A stretch of 16,828 bases of DNA from an uncultured Clostridium sp. (GTDB taxonomy: Bacteria; Bacillota; Clostridia; Lachnospirales; Lachnospiraceae), in assembly GCA_958349075.1 (NCBI GenBank), contig CATWBR010000033.1, positions 1 to 16,828 on the forward strand. Direction: 5' to 3'. Shown here in pieces: positions 1 to 7,018 of the stretch (position 1 is the stretch's first letter; every line of letters starts with the position of its first letter). The translations under genes and the position numbers were made by a program. A model generated the notes under the pieces. That model was not told where the DNA came from and did not search any database. It was given only the letters and a program-made list of their open reading frames with translations.

Positions 1-86
1 CCGGGACTGAAGACTCATACAAACCTCTCACCACCCCGGCCCCTGGCCTGCCGGCGGCGTCCTCATCTGCTCCACTAAATCCCTAT
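1..86 (-). other. 3' flank of eutP, possible start of next gene
   Basis: This is the stretch downstream of the eutP stop codon. It contains a GC-rich hairpin (CCGGC with GCCGG, about positions 36-54) but no following U-run, so I do not call it a terminator. An ATG on the minus strand at position 18, preceded by GAGAGG, could start another gene of the operon, but only six codons are visible. A GTG-initiated reading frame in another phase is also open to the window edge. The operon may therefore continue past the window. Nothing can be said about function. Confidence 0.25.
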
Positions 87-530
87 TTAAGCAATTTCAT
101 CGATCCTGCTTTCCAGCTTTTCAATACAGCCTTCATCGCCAAACCCAATCTCCAGAATTTCCTCCGCTCCCGCAATCTTAAGAATTTCCCTTCCGGTCTC
201 AATGCGCTCCGGGTCGCTGCACAGATCGGTTTTTGTAATTACCCCGATCACCGGTTTTCCGCTGAACATGGAACTCATCCTGGGTGAAAATGTATTCTGC
301 TCGTCGGTTGCGGAGAGGAGAAGCAGGATTACGTCCGCCTCCACCGCCGTGACAATCAGTGCGCTGTAAAACTGTTTCTGTTCCAGATATTCTCCCGGAG
401 TGTCCACAATCCCGTCCCCTATCACCTGAATAGACTGTGTTTTCCGGTAACTGACCGCCTCCCTCATCAGGCGTTGCCCGAGTGTCGTCTTCCCGCAGCC
501 TATCTTTCCAATCATCATAATTTTCTTCAT
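87..530 (-). CDS. eutP: EutP/PduV-family small GTPase-like protein
   Basis: This is a 147-residue P-loop protein of the EutP/PduV family, which accompanies ethanolamine and propanediol microcompartments. Its exact role is unsettled; nucleotide hydrolysis, acetate kinase activity and microcompartment positioning have all been proposed for family members. The Walker A/G1 motif GKIGCGKT is at residues 8-15, the G3 motif DTPG at 43-46, and a G4-like TKTD (in place of NKxD) at 99-102. The length matches the family. The start is set by GAGGT about 8 nt upstream, which overlaps the end of eutS; only 3 nt separate the two genes. It is the last complete gene of the operon in this window. Confidence 0.9.
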   Translation of the reverse strand: MKKIMMIGKIGCGKTTLGQRLMREAVSYRKTQSIQVIGDGIVDTPGEYLEQKQFYSALIVTAVEADVILLLLSATDEQNTFSPRMSSMFSGKPVIGVITKTDLCSDPERIETGREILKIAGAEEILEIGFGDEGCIEKLESRIDEIA

Positions 531-533
531 GAC

Positions 534-896
534 TTAAGACCTCGTGATTTCCGTCATGGTAAAATGCAGTGTCTCCCCGAGAACGCGCAGGACATCTTTC
601 AGCGCCGCGTCCACCGCCGCCACATCCCCGCAGATTACAAGGGAACCGGAGAAACGGTCCACAAATACAATCTCCACTTCCGCGGCCTTCGTCGCCACAT
701 CGGCGCCGATAATGGCCGCCTCGCTGGGGGTAATGGTCAGAATCCCCAGAGCACCCCTGGATTTGCTGACAACGCCCAGCTTCTTATATAAATCATCGTT
801 TGGGTTTGCAATCAGATGAGCCATCGTCACCTGTTTTCCGGGAACAAACTCCTGGATAATCCGCTGTTTTGAATCAAAGGGATTCTGTTCTGTCAT
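534..896 (-). CDS. eutS: EutS/PduU-type microcompartment shell protein (BMC-H, permuted)
   Basis: This is a 120-residue shell protein of the circularly permuted BMC-H type (EutS/PduU), which forms hexamers in the microcompartment facet. The diagnostic N-terminal stretch [20 protein letters not shown] is present, followed by [13 protein letters not shown] and a C-terminal [17 protein letters not shown] chose the internal ATG at 896 because AAAGGAG lies 8 nt upstream. The longer frame from 926 would overlap the preceding gene and add ten residues unlike the family. The stop codon of the upstream PduT-like gene forms part of this ribosome binding site (TAAAGGAG), so the two genes are probably translationally coupled. 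Confidence 0.93.
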   Translation of the reverse strand: MTEQNPFDSKQRIIQEFVPGKQVTMAHLIANPNDDLYKKLGVVSKSRGALGILTITPSEAAIIGADVATKAAEVEIVFVDRFSGSLVICGDVAAVDAALKDVLRVLGETLHFTMTEITRS

Positions 897-909
897 ATTG
901 CCGTCTCCT

Positions 910-1455
910 TTACAATAACGCCTCAAAAATCTCTTTCCGCGGACTTGGGATCACGGTGCTGGTCACGGCCAGTCCTTTCTCCTCGCCCGTCGCCATACCG
1001 CAGCGCACAGCCTCTTCAACCGCTGCCACTTCTCCGGTGAGAATGGCAAATGATTTTCCCCCGATTCCCACGCCGAGGCGGACGTCCATCAGTGTCACAT
1101 CGGCTGCCTTAGCCGCTGCATCGGCTGCATAGACCGCCGCCGTAACGCTGAAGAATTCCATAACGCCAACGGCATTCACCCCATCGGGCGTGGTGGAAAG
1201 ATTGATTGCCTGGATTACCTGCGGATGGACGCGGGGAATTACGACAGAGTCGACAAGATGTGCGTCGACCACTGCCGCTCCCGCATCCAGGGAGGCGCTT
1301 ACCGCGGCCACATCTCCGTAAAACAGGATCGTATATTTACCGGGACATACCGGTTTTGCGTACAAAAGTGTCGTGTCCGCCGCCTTAAGTACTGCGTCCG
1401 CCGCTTCAATTCCCTTGGCAATACTGTTGCTTTCAAGGATTCCGATTGCTTCCAT
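910..1455 (-). CDS. PduT-like tandem BMC-domain shell protein (BMC-T)
   Basis: This 181-residue shell protein has two BMC domains in tandem (about residues 1-92 and 93-181) and matches PduT in length. Shared landmarks are [20 protein letters not shown] at the N-terminus, VCPGK at 36-40, GIGGK in the second domain and TSTVIPSPR near the end. PduT trimers of Salmonella carry a [4Fe-4S] cluster in the central pore, held by Cys108 of each subunit. Here the equivalent stretch (SVTAAVY, residues 103-109) has Ala107 where that cysteine should be; the only cysteines are near 37 and 152. I infer that this protein forms a shell trimer but does not bind the cluster in the usual way. The start is supported by AAAGGAG 10 nt upstream. 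It directly follows a PduS-like gene, the usual PduT partner. Confidence 0.9.
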   Translation of the reverse strand: MEAIGILESNSIAKGIEAADAVLKAADTTLLYAKPVCPGKYTILFYGDVAAVSASLDAGAAVVDAHLVDSVVIPRVHPQVIQAINLSTTPDGVNAVGVMEFFSVTAAVYAADAAAKAADVTLMDVRLGVGIGGKSFAILTGEVAAVEEAVRCGMATGEEKGLAVTSTVIPSPRKEIFEALL

Positions 1456-1493
1456 TCTCTGTATGCTCCTTTATCTGAATACTGTTTAACCTT

Positions 1494-2843
1494 TTACGGC
1501 CTGATTTCCAGGTACTGTTCCTCTACCGCCACAACTCCGCTGATGGAAGCATGCAGCGCAGAACCGAGACTTCCCTCCGGGCAGACTGCAATAAGCTGTC
1601 CCTCTTCCACCCGCTCACCGTCTTTTACGACCGGCTGCGAAGGCGCTCCGATACTTTGGCGGAGGGCCAGGCGGACTGTCCCTGCTTCCGCAGGAGTAAT
1701 CTCTTTCAGCTCATCAATCCGGATCTCTTCAAACTCAGCCACTCCTGCCCTGGATGCCACGCGGGCCGTGGGCGCTTTGCGCATGTTCCGGTTCGGATCC
1801 GGCGCCCACTCGCCTTCGGTGCGCTGGTAGCGGATCCCCGCCCTGGCCAGTTCCCCTTTCAGTACGGAATTAACCTTTCTTGGCTGCAATCCCATTGGAC
1901 ATGCATATACTTCGCAGATTCCGCACTCACAGCAGAGCGCCGCATTCCGGACATCCCTGTCATCCAGTATCTCCGTCAAATCACGGCAGGACGCCAGCTT
2001 CCGCATGATGCGGTGCGGTTCCAGCGGATGGCCGAGCAGATTCCTTGGACAGAGCTGGGAGCAGAAACTGCACTGGATACATGCCGATTTGGCACGGTTT
2101 AACATGTGTTTCAGCGTGACCTCGGAACGTCTTGCAATACTGCTGTCCGTGGACAGAACAATAAGCCCCGACATGATCTTTGTCACGCACGCAGACTCCG
2201 CCTCCTCCTTTGTGAGGAGTTTACCCATCATCGGGCCGCCGTTTACCACCACATAGTCTGAAAGTACCGGGCCGCCGGCCAGCTTCAGGCACTCACCGAC
2301 CGGTGTTCCGACCGGCACCTTTGCGATAACAGGATTTTTCACCTCGCCGGTCACGGTCAGATACTTTTGTGTAAAAGGCCTGCCCTCCATTGCTTCATAG
2401 ATGCCGAACAGCGTGGCGACGTTATTTACAACGCAGCCCACATTGAGCGGAATCCCTGCGGGCGGCACCACCTTTCCGGTCACTTCATAGACAATGGTCT
2501 GTTCATCACCTGCCGGGAAAAAGCTTTCAAGCCGGTGAAGCCGGACGCCCGAACCAAGTGAGCGGACTGCCTCCTCCAGGGCTTTTATTTCCCTTGTGTA
2601 AGACGCTTTAAGTGCAATCACGCAGCCGTCCGCTCCGGTCTCATGAAGCAGCATATCCGCAGCCCTGATCAGTTCAACGGCCTTATTTCTCATCAGATAA
2701 CGGTCCGTCTGCAGAAGAGGCTCACATTCCGCTCCGTTGATAATAATTGTTTCTATTGTTCCATTATATTTTGCGTGGGTCGGGAAACCGGCGCCGCCAC
2801 AGCCGATAATTCCGGCCTGATAGATAAGTTCCGTCAGATGCAT
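1494..2843 (-). CDS. PduS/RnfC-like flavo-iron-sulfur oxidoreductase
   Basis: This 449-residue protein resembles PduS (cobalamin reductase of propanediol microcompartments) and RnfC. The N-terminal glycine-rich nucleotide/flavin segment is GIIGCGGAGFPT (residues 11-22), with NGAECEPLL at 36-44. An SLBB-type region follows (TVTGEVKNPVIAKVPVGTPV, 163-182). There are two [4Fe-4S] sites: C255-x2-C258-x2-C261-x3-C265-P, and C304-x2-C307-x2-C310-x4-C315-P. The C-terminus is a barrel-sandwich-like domain (VVKDGERVEEGQLIAV). Likely roles are reducing cob(III)alamin for EutT or re-oxidising NADH from EutE. I place the start at 2843 (MHLTELIY), with GGTGAG upstream; one base separates it from the eutN stop. 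The longer frame would run back through eutN. It precedes a PduT-like shell gene, as in pdu loci. Confidence 0.9.
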   Translation of the reverse strand: MHLTELIYQAGIIGCGGAGFPTHAKYNGTIETIIINGAECEPLLQTDRYLMRNKAVELIRAADMLLHETGADGCVIALKASYTREIKALEEAVRSLGSGVRLHRLESFFPAGDEQTIVYEVTGKVVPPAGIPLNVGCVVNNVATLFGIYEAMEGRPFTQKYLTVTGEVKNPVIAKVPVGTPVGECLKLAGGPVLSDYVVVNGGPMMGKLLTKEEAESACVTKIMSGLIVLSTDSSIARRSEVTLKHMLNRAKSACIQCSFCSQLCPRNLLGHPLEPHRIMRKLASCRDLTEILDDRDVRNAALCCECGICEVYACPMGLQPRKVNSVLKGELARAGIRYQRTEGEWAPDPNRNMRKAPTARVASRAGVAEFEEIRIDELKEITPAEAGTVRLALRQSIGAPSQPVVKDGERVEEGQLIAVCPEGSLGSALHASISGVVAVEEQYLEIRP

Positions 2844-2844
2844 A

Positions 2845-3123
2845 TTACTCACCTTTTTCCTTTGAGATCTCGAGGGAATCAATAATACCGACAATGGCGC
2901 TGTCGATCGGAGAATCATCGGATCCGATCGCCCGCCTGGCCGTACTTCCGCTTACCACCAGAACCTGCTCTCCAATTCCTGCCCCAACGGAATCGGCCGC
3001 CACAAAGGTGGCCCCGTTTCTCCTGTTTGTCGTCACTTCCCGTACAATCATCAGTTTATGGCCGTTCAGGGCCTCTTCTTTTTTCGTTGCCCAGACATGG
3101 CCTACTACCTGACAAATCATCAT
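2845..3123 (-). CDS. eutN: EutN/CcmL-type pentameric vertex protein (BMC-P)
   Basis: This 92-residue protein belongs to the EutN/CcmL/PduN family, whose pentamers cap the vertices of microcompartment shells. The N-terminal core (ICQVVGHVWATKKEEALNGH) followed by KLMIVREV, the central AADSVGAGIGEQVLVVSGS and the C-terminal AIVGIIDSLEI are typical. The length is normal. The start at 3123 has GGAGG 8 nt upstream, and the upstream phosphotransacylase stop codon lies within that spacer, so the genes are tightly coupled. A second ATG follows immediately; either would give essentially the same protein. It is the only BMC-P gene in the window. Confidence 0.95.
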   Translation of the reverse strand: MMICQVVGHVWATKKEEALNGHKLMIVREVTTNRRNGATFVAADSVGAGIGEQVLVVSGSTARRAIGSDDSPIDSAIVGIIDSLEISKEKGE

Positions 3124-3128
3124 ATGGC

Positions 3129-4001
3129 CTACCTCCTCCCCTGCCAGAGGACTTCAATTCCCGACTGGCGCAGAACATCTTTTGCCGAAGGCGTCAGAAT
3201 GACTCCCTTTGCCACCATGAGCGTTGACTGTTTTTCAGATGCAAGCCGGCGCGCAACCGCCTCGGTAATCAGTTTTCCTTCAAAAACCGCGCTGAGCGGA
3301 GCAGGCTTCGGCGCTTTCCTGTCCGCACAAGAATCTTCCACGCATGCGCCTCCTGAAACCCTCATTCTGGCGGTAGCATTTTTCGGCAGCATACATGCAT
3401 TGGCCTCGTCAAAATCAATGTGCATGGCAAGTGCAGCCTGGCTGCTGACGCGGCAGATGACATTTTCAAGTGTGATCTTCCGCTCTCCGCCGATCGTTAC
3501 GGAAACCCTCTGCCCGTCCGTGATGCCGATTTGACCGGCCTCGGGCGGCGTGATATGGATGTGGGCCTGCGCTATAATCACACTCTCTTTTGCAAATATC
3601 ATTCCTTTAGAACCGATGATATACACATCACCCGCTCCCTCCAGATCTCCCGACATGCAAATCGGCGCATCAATTCCCAGCATCCTGCAGTCCGTCATAG
3701 ACAGCTCCGTCTGGACTTCCTCTCTCTCCGGTCCCAGCACCGCGACATTTTCAATTCTTCCTTTAGGCGTCACCAGGGTGACCCGTTCCTCGCTCAGAAA
3801 CTGTCCCGGCTGGGATAGCGGCCTCTTTGGAGTCAGCTTGGCCCCGGCTCCGAACAACTGTCCGACCGCCTCTTTTGTCAGATGGACGTGCTTGGCCGAA
3901 ACCTCAACCGGAAAATCGAGCGGCAGCTCCCGGCCCGTCATCTGCTCTCCGCATTCAGCAAGAACACGGAGGATAATTTCCTGTATCTGTTGTCTGTTCA
4001 T
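3129..4001 (-). CDS. pduL: PduL-type phosphotransacylase with extra C-terminal TPSAK module
   Basis: This is a 290-residue PduL-family (EutD-equivalent) acyl-CoA:phosphate transacylase that would convert acetyl-CoA to acetyl-phosphate and release CoA inside the shell. Residues 1-18 form an amphipathic helix of the encapsulation-peptide type (MNRQQIQEIILRVLAE). The metal-binding histidines expected of PduL are visible: SAKHVHLT (H38, H40), AQAHIHITP (H147, H149) and MHIDF (H194). PduL proteins are usually about 210-230 residues. This one adds a Pro/Ala linker (about 229-238) and a roughly 50-residue tail with LITEA and VILTPSAKDVLRQSGIEVL, which resembles the N-terminus of EutT encoded just upstream. 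The start at 4001 is set by GGGAGG 5 nt upstream; the longer frame from 4040 runs into a repeat. Confidence 0.92.
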   Translation of the reverse strand: MNRQQIQEIILRVLAECGEQMTGRELPLDFPVEVSAKHVHLTKEAVGQLFGAGAKLTPKRPLSQPGQFLSEERVTLVTPKGRIENVAVLGPEREEVQTELSMTDCRMLGIDAPICMSGDLEGAGDVYIIGSKGMIFAKESVIIAQAHIHITPPEAGQIGITDGQRVSVTIGGERKITLENVICRVSSQAALAMHIDFDEANACMLPKNATARMRVSGGACVEDSCADRKAPKPAPLSAVFEGKLITEAVARRLASEKQSTLMVAKGVILTPSAKDVLRQSGIEVLWQGRR

Positions 4002-4047
4002 AAAATCCTCCCGAGGATAAAATAAGATGTGCCTCACCACGCTCTAG

Positions 4048-4205
4048 AGCGTGTTTGAAAATTGCTTTCAGACAGCTGTGCGTCACACTTTGTGGGAGAT
4101 TTGGTTCCGATGAAGAAGGCGTAGTGGGCTACGCTGACTGAATTGGGACTAAATATACCGCAAAGTGAGGCGTGCAGCTGGCGGGAATGAATTATCAAAC
4201 ACACT
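4048..4205. mobile_element. MITE-like hairpin element inserted at a CTAG site
   Basis: This 158-bp element has near-perfect terminal inverted repeats, AGCGTGTTTGA at the left and TCAAACACACT at the right (10 of 11 match), and CTAG on both flanks. Most of its length is self-complementary: CAGCTGTGCGTCACACTTTG on the left pairs imperfectly with CAAAGTGAGGCGTGCAGCTG on the right, and the centre is a perfect hairpin GCGTAG-TGGG-CTACGC. It has no coding capacity. Terminal repeats, a TA/CTAG target and a foldback structure fit a miniature element moved by an IS630/Tc1-type transposase; this is inference. It fills nearly the whole eutT-pduL gap. The left flank also makes a perfect 16-bp palindrome, CACGCTCTAGAGCGTG (4038-4053), which could be the remnant of another end. 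Confidence 0.75.
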
Positions 4206-4937
4206 CTAGCATGCCCCTGATACGACACGGCAGAAAAGAATATAAATGCCACTGCTCAGCCGGTTTAAATGTTTGATAATCCCAAGCGGATCTCCCTGCA
4301 AAAACGCATTTGCCGCGCTCAGCTCCGCCTCCCTTACCTGTGTGCGGAGAAGATTCAGCTCCAGCGCCGTTTCCCCCATCGTGCAGTCGGGAATCGGATG
4401 CTCTATCCCGAAGTACTCCTTCACATTGTGGGACATACGCCTGATTTCACTGTGTTCCAGCCCAAAGAGCCGTACCTCGCCGAGAGGTTCCTCTTTCACC
4501 TCAGCTCTGAGAATTTCTCTCAGATAGTGAAGGACACTGTCAAGCTCCCGGCAAAGCTCCTGATTATCCCGATTTTTTGCCTGCATCAGCAGTACGCGGG
4601 CCTGCAGCCCGTCTATCTGACCGCGGAGTGCAATTCTTGGATGGGTCTTTGGAACCAGGAGGTTTCCACGAAGATGGGTCATATCCTCCGGTTTTTCCCC
4701 GTAACCTTCACCGGTAGAAGCGTCAATATAAGTGCGGCCGCCCTGTTTTTTGATTGGGGTCCTGGTCATTGCGGCGTGAGGCGCCGGGTCCATGGAATCA
4801 AATATCAGTTCCACGCTGCGGTCCCGAAGGAATTCTTTTGCCGACGGTGTGACAAAAGTGCCCTGCGGCACCCGATATTCCCGGTCGGCCCGGGAAATCT
4901 GTTCCGTCCTTAAATCTGCTTCCGTCAATACTCTCAT
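4206..4937 (-). CDS. eutT: EutT-type corrinoid adenosyltransferase
   Basis: This 243-residue protein belongs to the EutT family of ATP:cob(I)alamin adenosyltransferases, which make the adenosylcobalamin needed by EutBC. An N-terminal module (about 1-47) contains FVTPSAKEFLRDRSVELIF. The catalytic helical part carries THLRGNLLVPKTHPRIALRG, then GLQARVLL, LNLLRTQVREAE and HLNRLSSGIYIL near the end. The HX11CCX2C metal motif of enterobacterial EutT is absent, consistent with the metal-independent Firmicute class. The ribosome binding site is a modest AGGA 9-12 nt upstream, just below a repeat element. The TAG stop sits exactly at the edge of a hairpin element that separates it from pduL. The C-terminus ends shortly after the NRLSS helix, shorter than in E. 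coli. Confidence 0.92.
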   Translation of the reverse strand: MRVLTEADLRTEQISRADREYRVPQGTFVTPSAKEFLRDRSVELIFDSMDPAPHAAMTRTPIKKQGGRTYIDASTGEGYGEKPEDMTHLRGNLLVPKTHPRIALRGQIDGLQARVLLMQAKNRDNQELCRELDSVLHYLREILRAEVKEEPLGEVRLFGLEHSEIRRMSHNVKEYFGIEHPIPDCTMGETALELNLLRTQVREAELSAANAFLQGDPLGIIKHLNRLSSGIYILFCRVVSGAC

Positions 4938-4950
4938 ATGTTATTTCCTG

Positions 4951-5092
4951 GTAACTATTCAGTACCTTCATATTTACCGCTTCACGCTGCACAAAAAACA
5001 GCCAAAAACGCTGTTCCGCACTGCTGAACTCGGGATTTTCATGCAAAAACGCATGAAAGCACCTCGCGGAATACTACCCTCTGAGCAGTTAC
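4951..5092 (-). repeat. GTTACTG-type intergenic repeat, copy A (142 bp)
   Basis: This element is bounded by inverted ends GTAACTATTCAG and CTGAGCAGTTAC (10 of 12 match) and occupies the gap between the eutM-type gene and eutT. Inside is a perfect 8-bp hairpin, TTTCATGC-AAAAAC-GCATGAAA (5037-5058). Near the right end, CCTCGCGGAATACTACC matches the block CCTCGCGGGATACTACC of copy B at 16664-16680, in the same orientation. Its minus-strand end lies about 13 nt before the eutT start, so it would be transcribed as a structured spacer. Confidence 0.7.
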
Positions 5093-5126
5093 ATTTCCTA
5101 TTCTTTAAACTCTGCCGCCCGGTATC

Positions 5127-5414
5127 CTACTCGGCGTTCTGTACCGGCAGAATCAGTTCAACCTCGCCGTGCGGACGCGGAATTACATGTACGGATACGA
5201 GTTCGCCCACGCGTCCGGCTGCTGCCGCGCCCGCATCGGTTGCCGCTTTTACGGCTCCCACATCGCCGCGTACCATAACTGTCACAAGGCCGCCGCCTAC
5301 ATGTACCTTGCCGATCAGAGTTACGTTTGCCGCCTTAACCATTGCATCGGCTGCCTCAATTGAACCAACCAGTCCCTTTGTTTCTACCATTCCCAGTGCC
5401 TGTAATGCTGCCAT
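5127..5414 (-). CDS. eutM: EutM/PduA-type hexameric shell protein (BMC-H)
   Basis: This 95-residue single BMC-domain protein forms hexamers that tile the microcompartment facets and usually serve as the small-molecule pores. Typical elements are [20 protein letters not shown], the pore-lining loop HVGGGL (residues 38-43), [19 protein letters not shown] and [15 protein letters not shown] at the end. The length and the pore sequence are as expected for EutM. The start at 5414 has AAGGAGG 8 nt upstream, one of the strongest ribosome binding sites in the operon, consistent with an abundant shell protein. It lies 39 nt after eutE and is followed by repeat copy A. It could equally be named pduA-like; the eut context favours eutM. 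Confidence 0.95.
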   Translation of the reverse strand: MAALQALGMVETKGLVGSIEAADAMVKAANVTLIGKVHVGGGLVTVMVRGDVGAVKAATDAGAAAAGRVGELVSVHVIPRPHGEVELILPVQNAE

Positions 5415-5453
5415 AATCTTTTCCTCCTTGGATTTTTCTTAATTAGTTCTTAA

Positions 5454-6971
5454 TTAGTGTTTCGCCCGCAGCCGTGCAATGACTGCGCGTGTGATCGCTT
5501 CTATGTCTTCTTCCTTTAACTCCTCCGTGCAGGGCGATGCCGCCGAAGAACAGGAACACTCTGCCGGAGCGCTTTCCCTCAAATCTTCCAGCTCGCAGAG
5601 ACCGTATGCCACACGGCGGATATTGATCAGGTTGAGCGGTGTAATATTGTCTGAAGTTGCGCTGCCTCCGACTGCCCCGCAGCCCAATGTCAGAGCCGGG
5701 GCGAGTCCTGTTGTGGCTCCTACGCCGCCGAGAGCTCCCGGTGTATTGACGAGTATTCGTGAAACCGGCTTTTTGAGGGCAAATTCACGGACCACCTCTT
5801 TATTTTTTGTATGCAGCGTCATCGTGTGGCCGGCTCCCTCATTTTTCAGGATTCTGATGCAGAGTTCACATGCCTCTTCCCAGCTCTCTACCACAAAGTA
5901 GGCCAGAATCGGGCAGAGCTTTTCACGGGAATACGGATTCTTTTTGCTGACATTGGCCGGGTCCTGACGTGAAACCAGAAGACGTGTCCCTTCCGGAATC
6001 CGTATCCCCGCCATATCGGCAATCTGTGCCGCCGTTTTTCCCACGATTTTCGGGTTCATTGTGCCGTTGGCACGCAGCAGAAACCCCGAAAGCTGGTCCG
6101 ACTGTTCCTGTGTCAGGAAATAACCTCCCTGGCGTTTCAGCTCCTCTTCCACCTGTCCCGTGATACAGCGTTCCGTGACGATCGACTGCTCCGAAGCACA
6201 GATAGTGCCGTTATCAAAAGTTTTCGAGTCCATGATGCGTCGGACGGCGGCCGGAATATCGGCTGTGTGCTCGATATAGGAAGGACCGTTGCCCGGTCCA
6301 ACCCCCAGGGCCGGATTGCCGGAAGAGTATGCGGCGTGAACCATGGCCTCTCCGCCTGTGGCGAGTATGATGCTGACATCCGGATGTTTCAGGAGGGTAT
6401 CCGTCGCCTCCATGGTCGTGAGGCTGACGCAGCATACCGTTCCCTCCGGCGCGCCCGCCCGCTCGGCTGCTTCCTTTATGATTTTATATGTCTCTGTGAT
6501 ACAGTTTTTAGCTCCCGGATGGGGGCTGATTACAATGGCGTTTCCCGCCTTGATGGAGATGATGCTCTTATACATCGCCGTTGAGGTGGGGTTGGTGGAC
6601 GGAATCAGGGCGGCCACAACTCCCATCGGCACGCCGATTTCACAGACTCCCCTGTCCTTATCTTCCCGTAAAAGGCCTACCGTCTTCATGTCCTTTACAG
6701 ACTCCCAGGTAATCCGGCTGCCCAGTGTGTTTTTCAGGACCTTGTCCTCCCACTTGCCAAATCCCGTCTCCTGTACCGCCATTTTAGCCAGTTCAGCGGC
6801 ATGCTCCATGCATGCGGCGGCAATTGCCGCACAAATTGTATCCAGTTTTTCCTGAGGAAATTCGGAGAGTATTTTCTCCGCCTCCTTTGCGCGGGCTACC
6901 AAATCCCGCACTTCCTGAATGGATTGTAAATCACGATCCAATGTCAATCTGATCACGTCCTTTCTGTACAT
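5454..6971 (-). CDS. eutE: CoA-acylating acetaldehyde dehydrogenase (EutE)
   Basis: This 505-residue aldehyde dehydrogenase-superfamily enzyme oxidises acetaldehyde to acetyl-CoA with NAD+ inside the microcompartment. It shows the cofactor-binding pattern VPMGVVAALIPSTNPTSTAM (114-133), ILATGGEAMVHAA (202-214), GVGPGNGPSYIE and the catalytic cysteine in FDNGTICASEQS (C258). After a Ser/Ala/Cys-rich linker, the C-terminus ends in an amphipathic helix, EDIEAITRAVIARLRAKH, which looks like an encapsulation peptide. I place the start at 6971 (MYRKDVIRL), with AGAGAG 5-10 nt upstream, because the longer frame would overlap eutL and add 27 atypical residues. No alcohol dehydrogenase gene accompanies it in the window. 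Confidence 0.95.
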   Translation of the reverse strand: MYRKDVIRLTLDRDLQSIQEVRDLVARAKEAEKILSEFPQEKLDTICAAIAAACMEHAAELAKMAVQETGFGKWEDKVLKNTLGSRITWESVKDMKTVGLLREDKDRGVCEIGVPMGVVAALIPSTNPTSTAMYKSIISIKAGNAIVISPHPGAKNCITETYKIIKEAAERAGAPEGTVCCVSLTTMEATDTLLKHPDVSIILATGGEAMVHAAYSSGNPALGVGPGNGPSYIEHTADIPAAVRRIMDSKTFDNGTICASEQSIVTERCITGQVEEELKRQGGYFLTQEQSDQLSGFLLRANGTMNPKIVGKTAAQIADMAGIRIPEGTRLLVSRQDPANVSKKNPYSREKLCPILAYFVVESWEEACELCIRILKNEGAGHTMTLHTKNKEVVREFALKKPVSRILVNTPGALGGVGATTGLAPALTLGCGAVGGSATSDNITPLNLINIRRVAYGLCELEDLRESAPAECSCSSAASPCTEELKEEDIEAITRAVIARLRAKH

Positions 6972-7018
6972 CCTGCTCTCTCTATGTGGTTTATAACTAT
7001 TGAGTTTCTTTACATTTC

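Noticed and set aside
28..60. GC-rich hairpin after eutP as operon terminator
   Set aside because: The stem is short and is not followed by a U-run on the minus strand, and a possible new start codon follows, so the operon may continue.
4034..4252. Small minus-strand frame of 72 codons between eutT and pduL
   Set aside because: It is formed almost wholly by the hairpin element and the 3' end of eutT in another phase, with no ribosome binding site; such frames in repeats are easily mis-annotated as hypothetical proteins.
4951..5092. CRISPR-like or tandem repeat array
   Set aside because: There are inverted arms and isolated copies only, with no regularly spaced direct repeats; the pattern fits dispersed intergenic elements.
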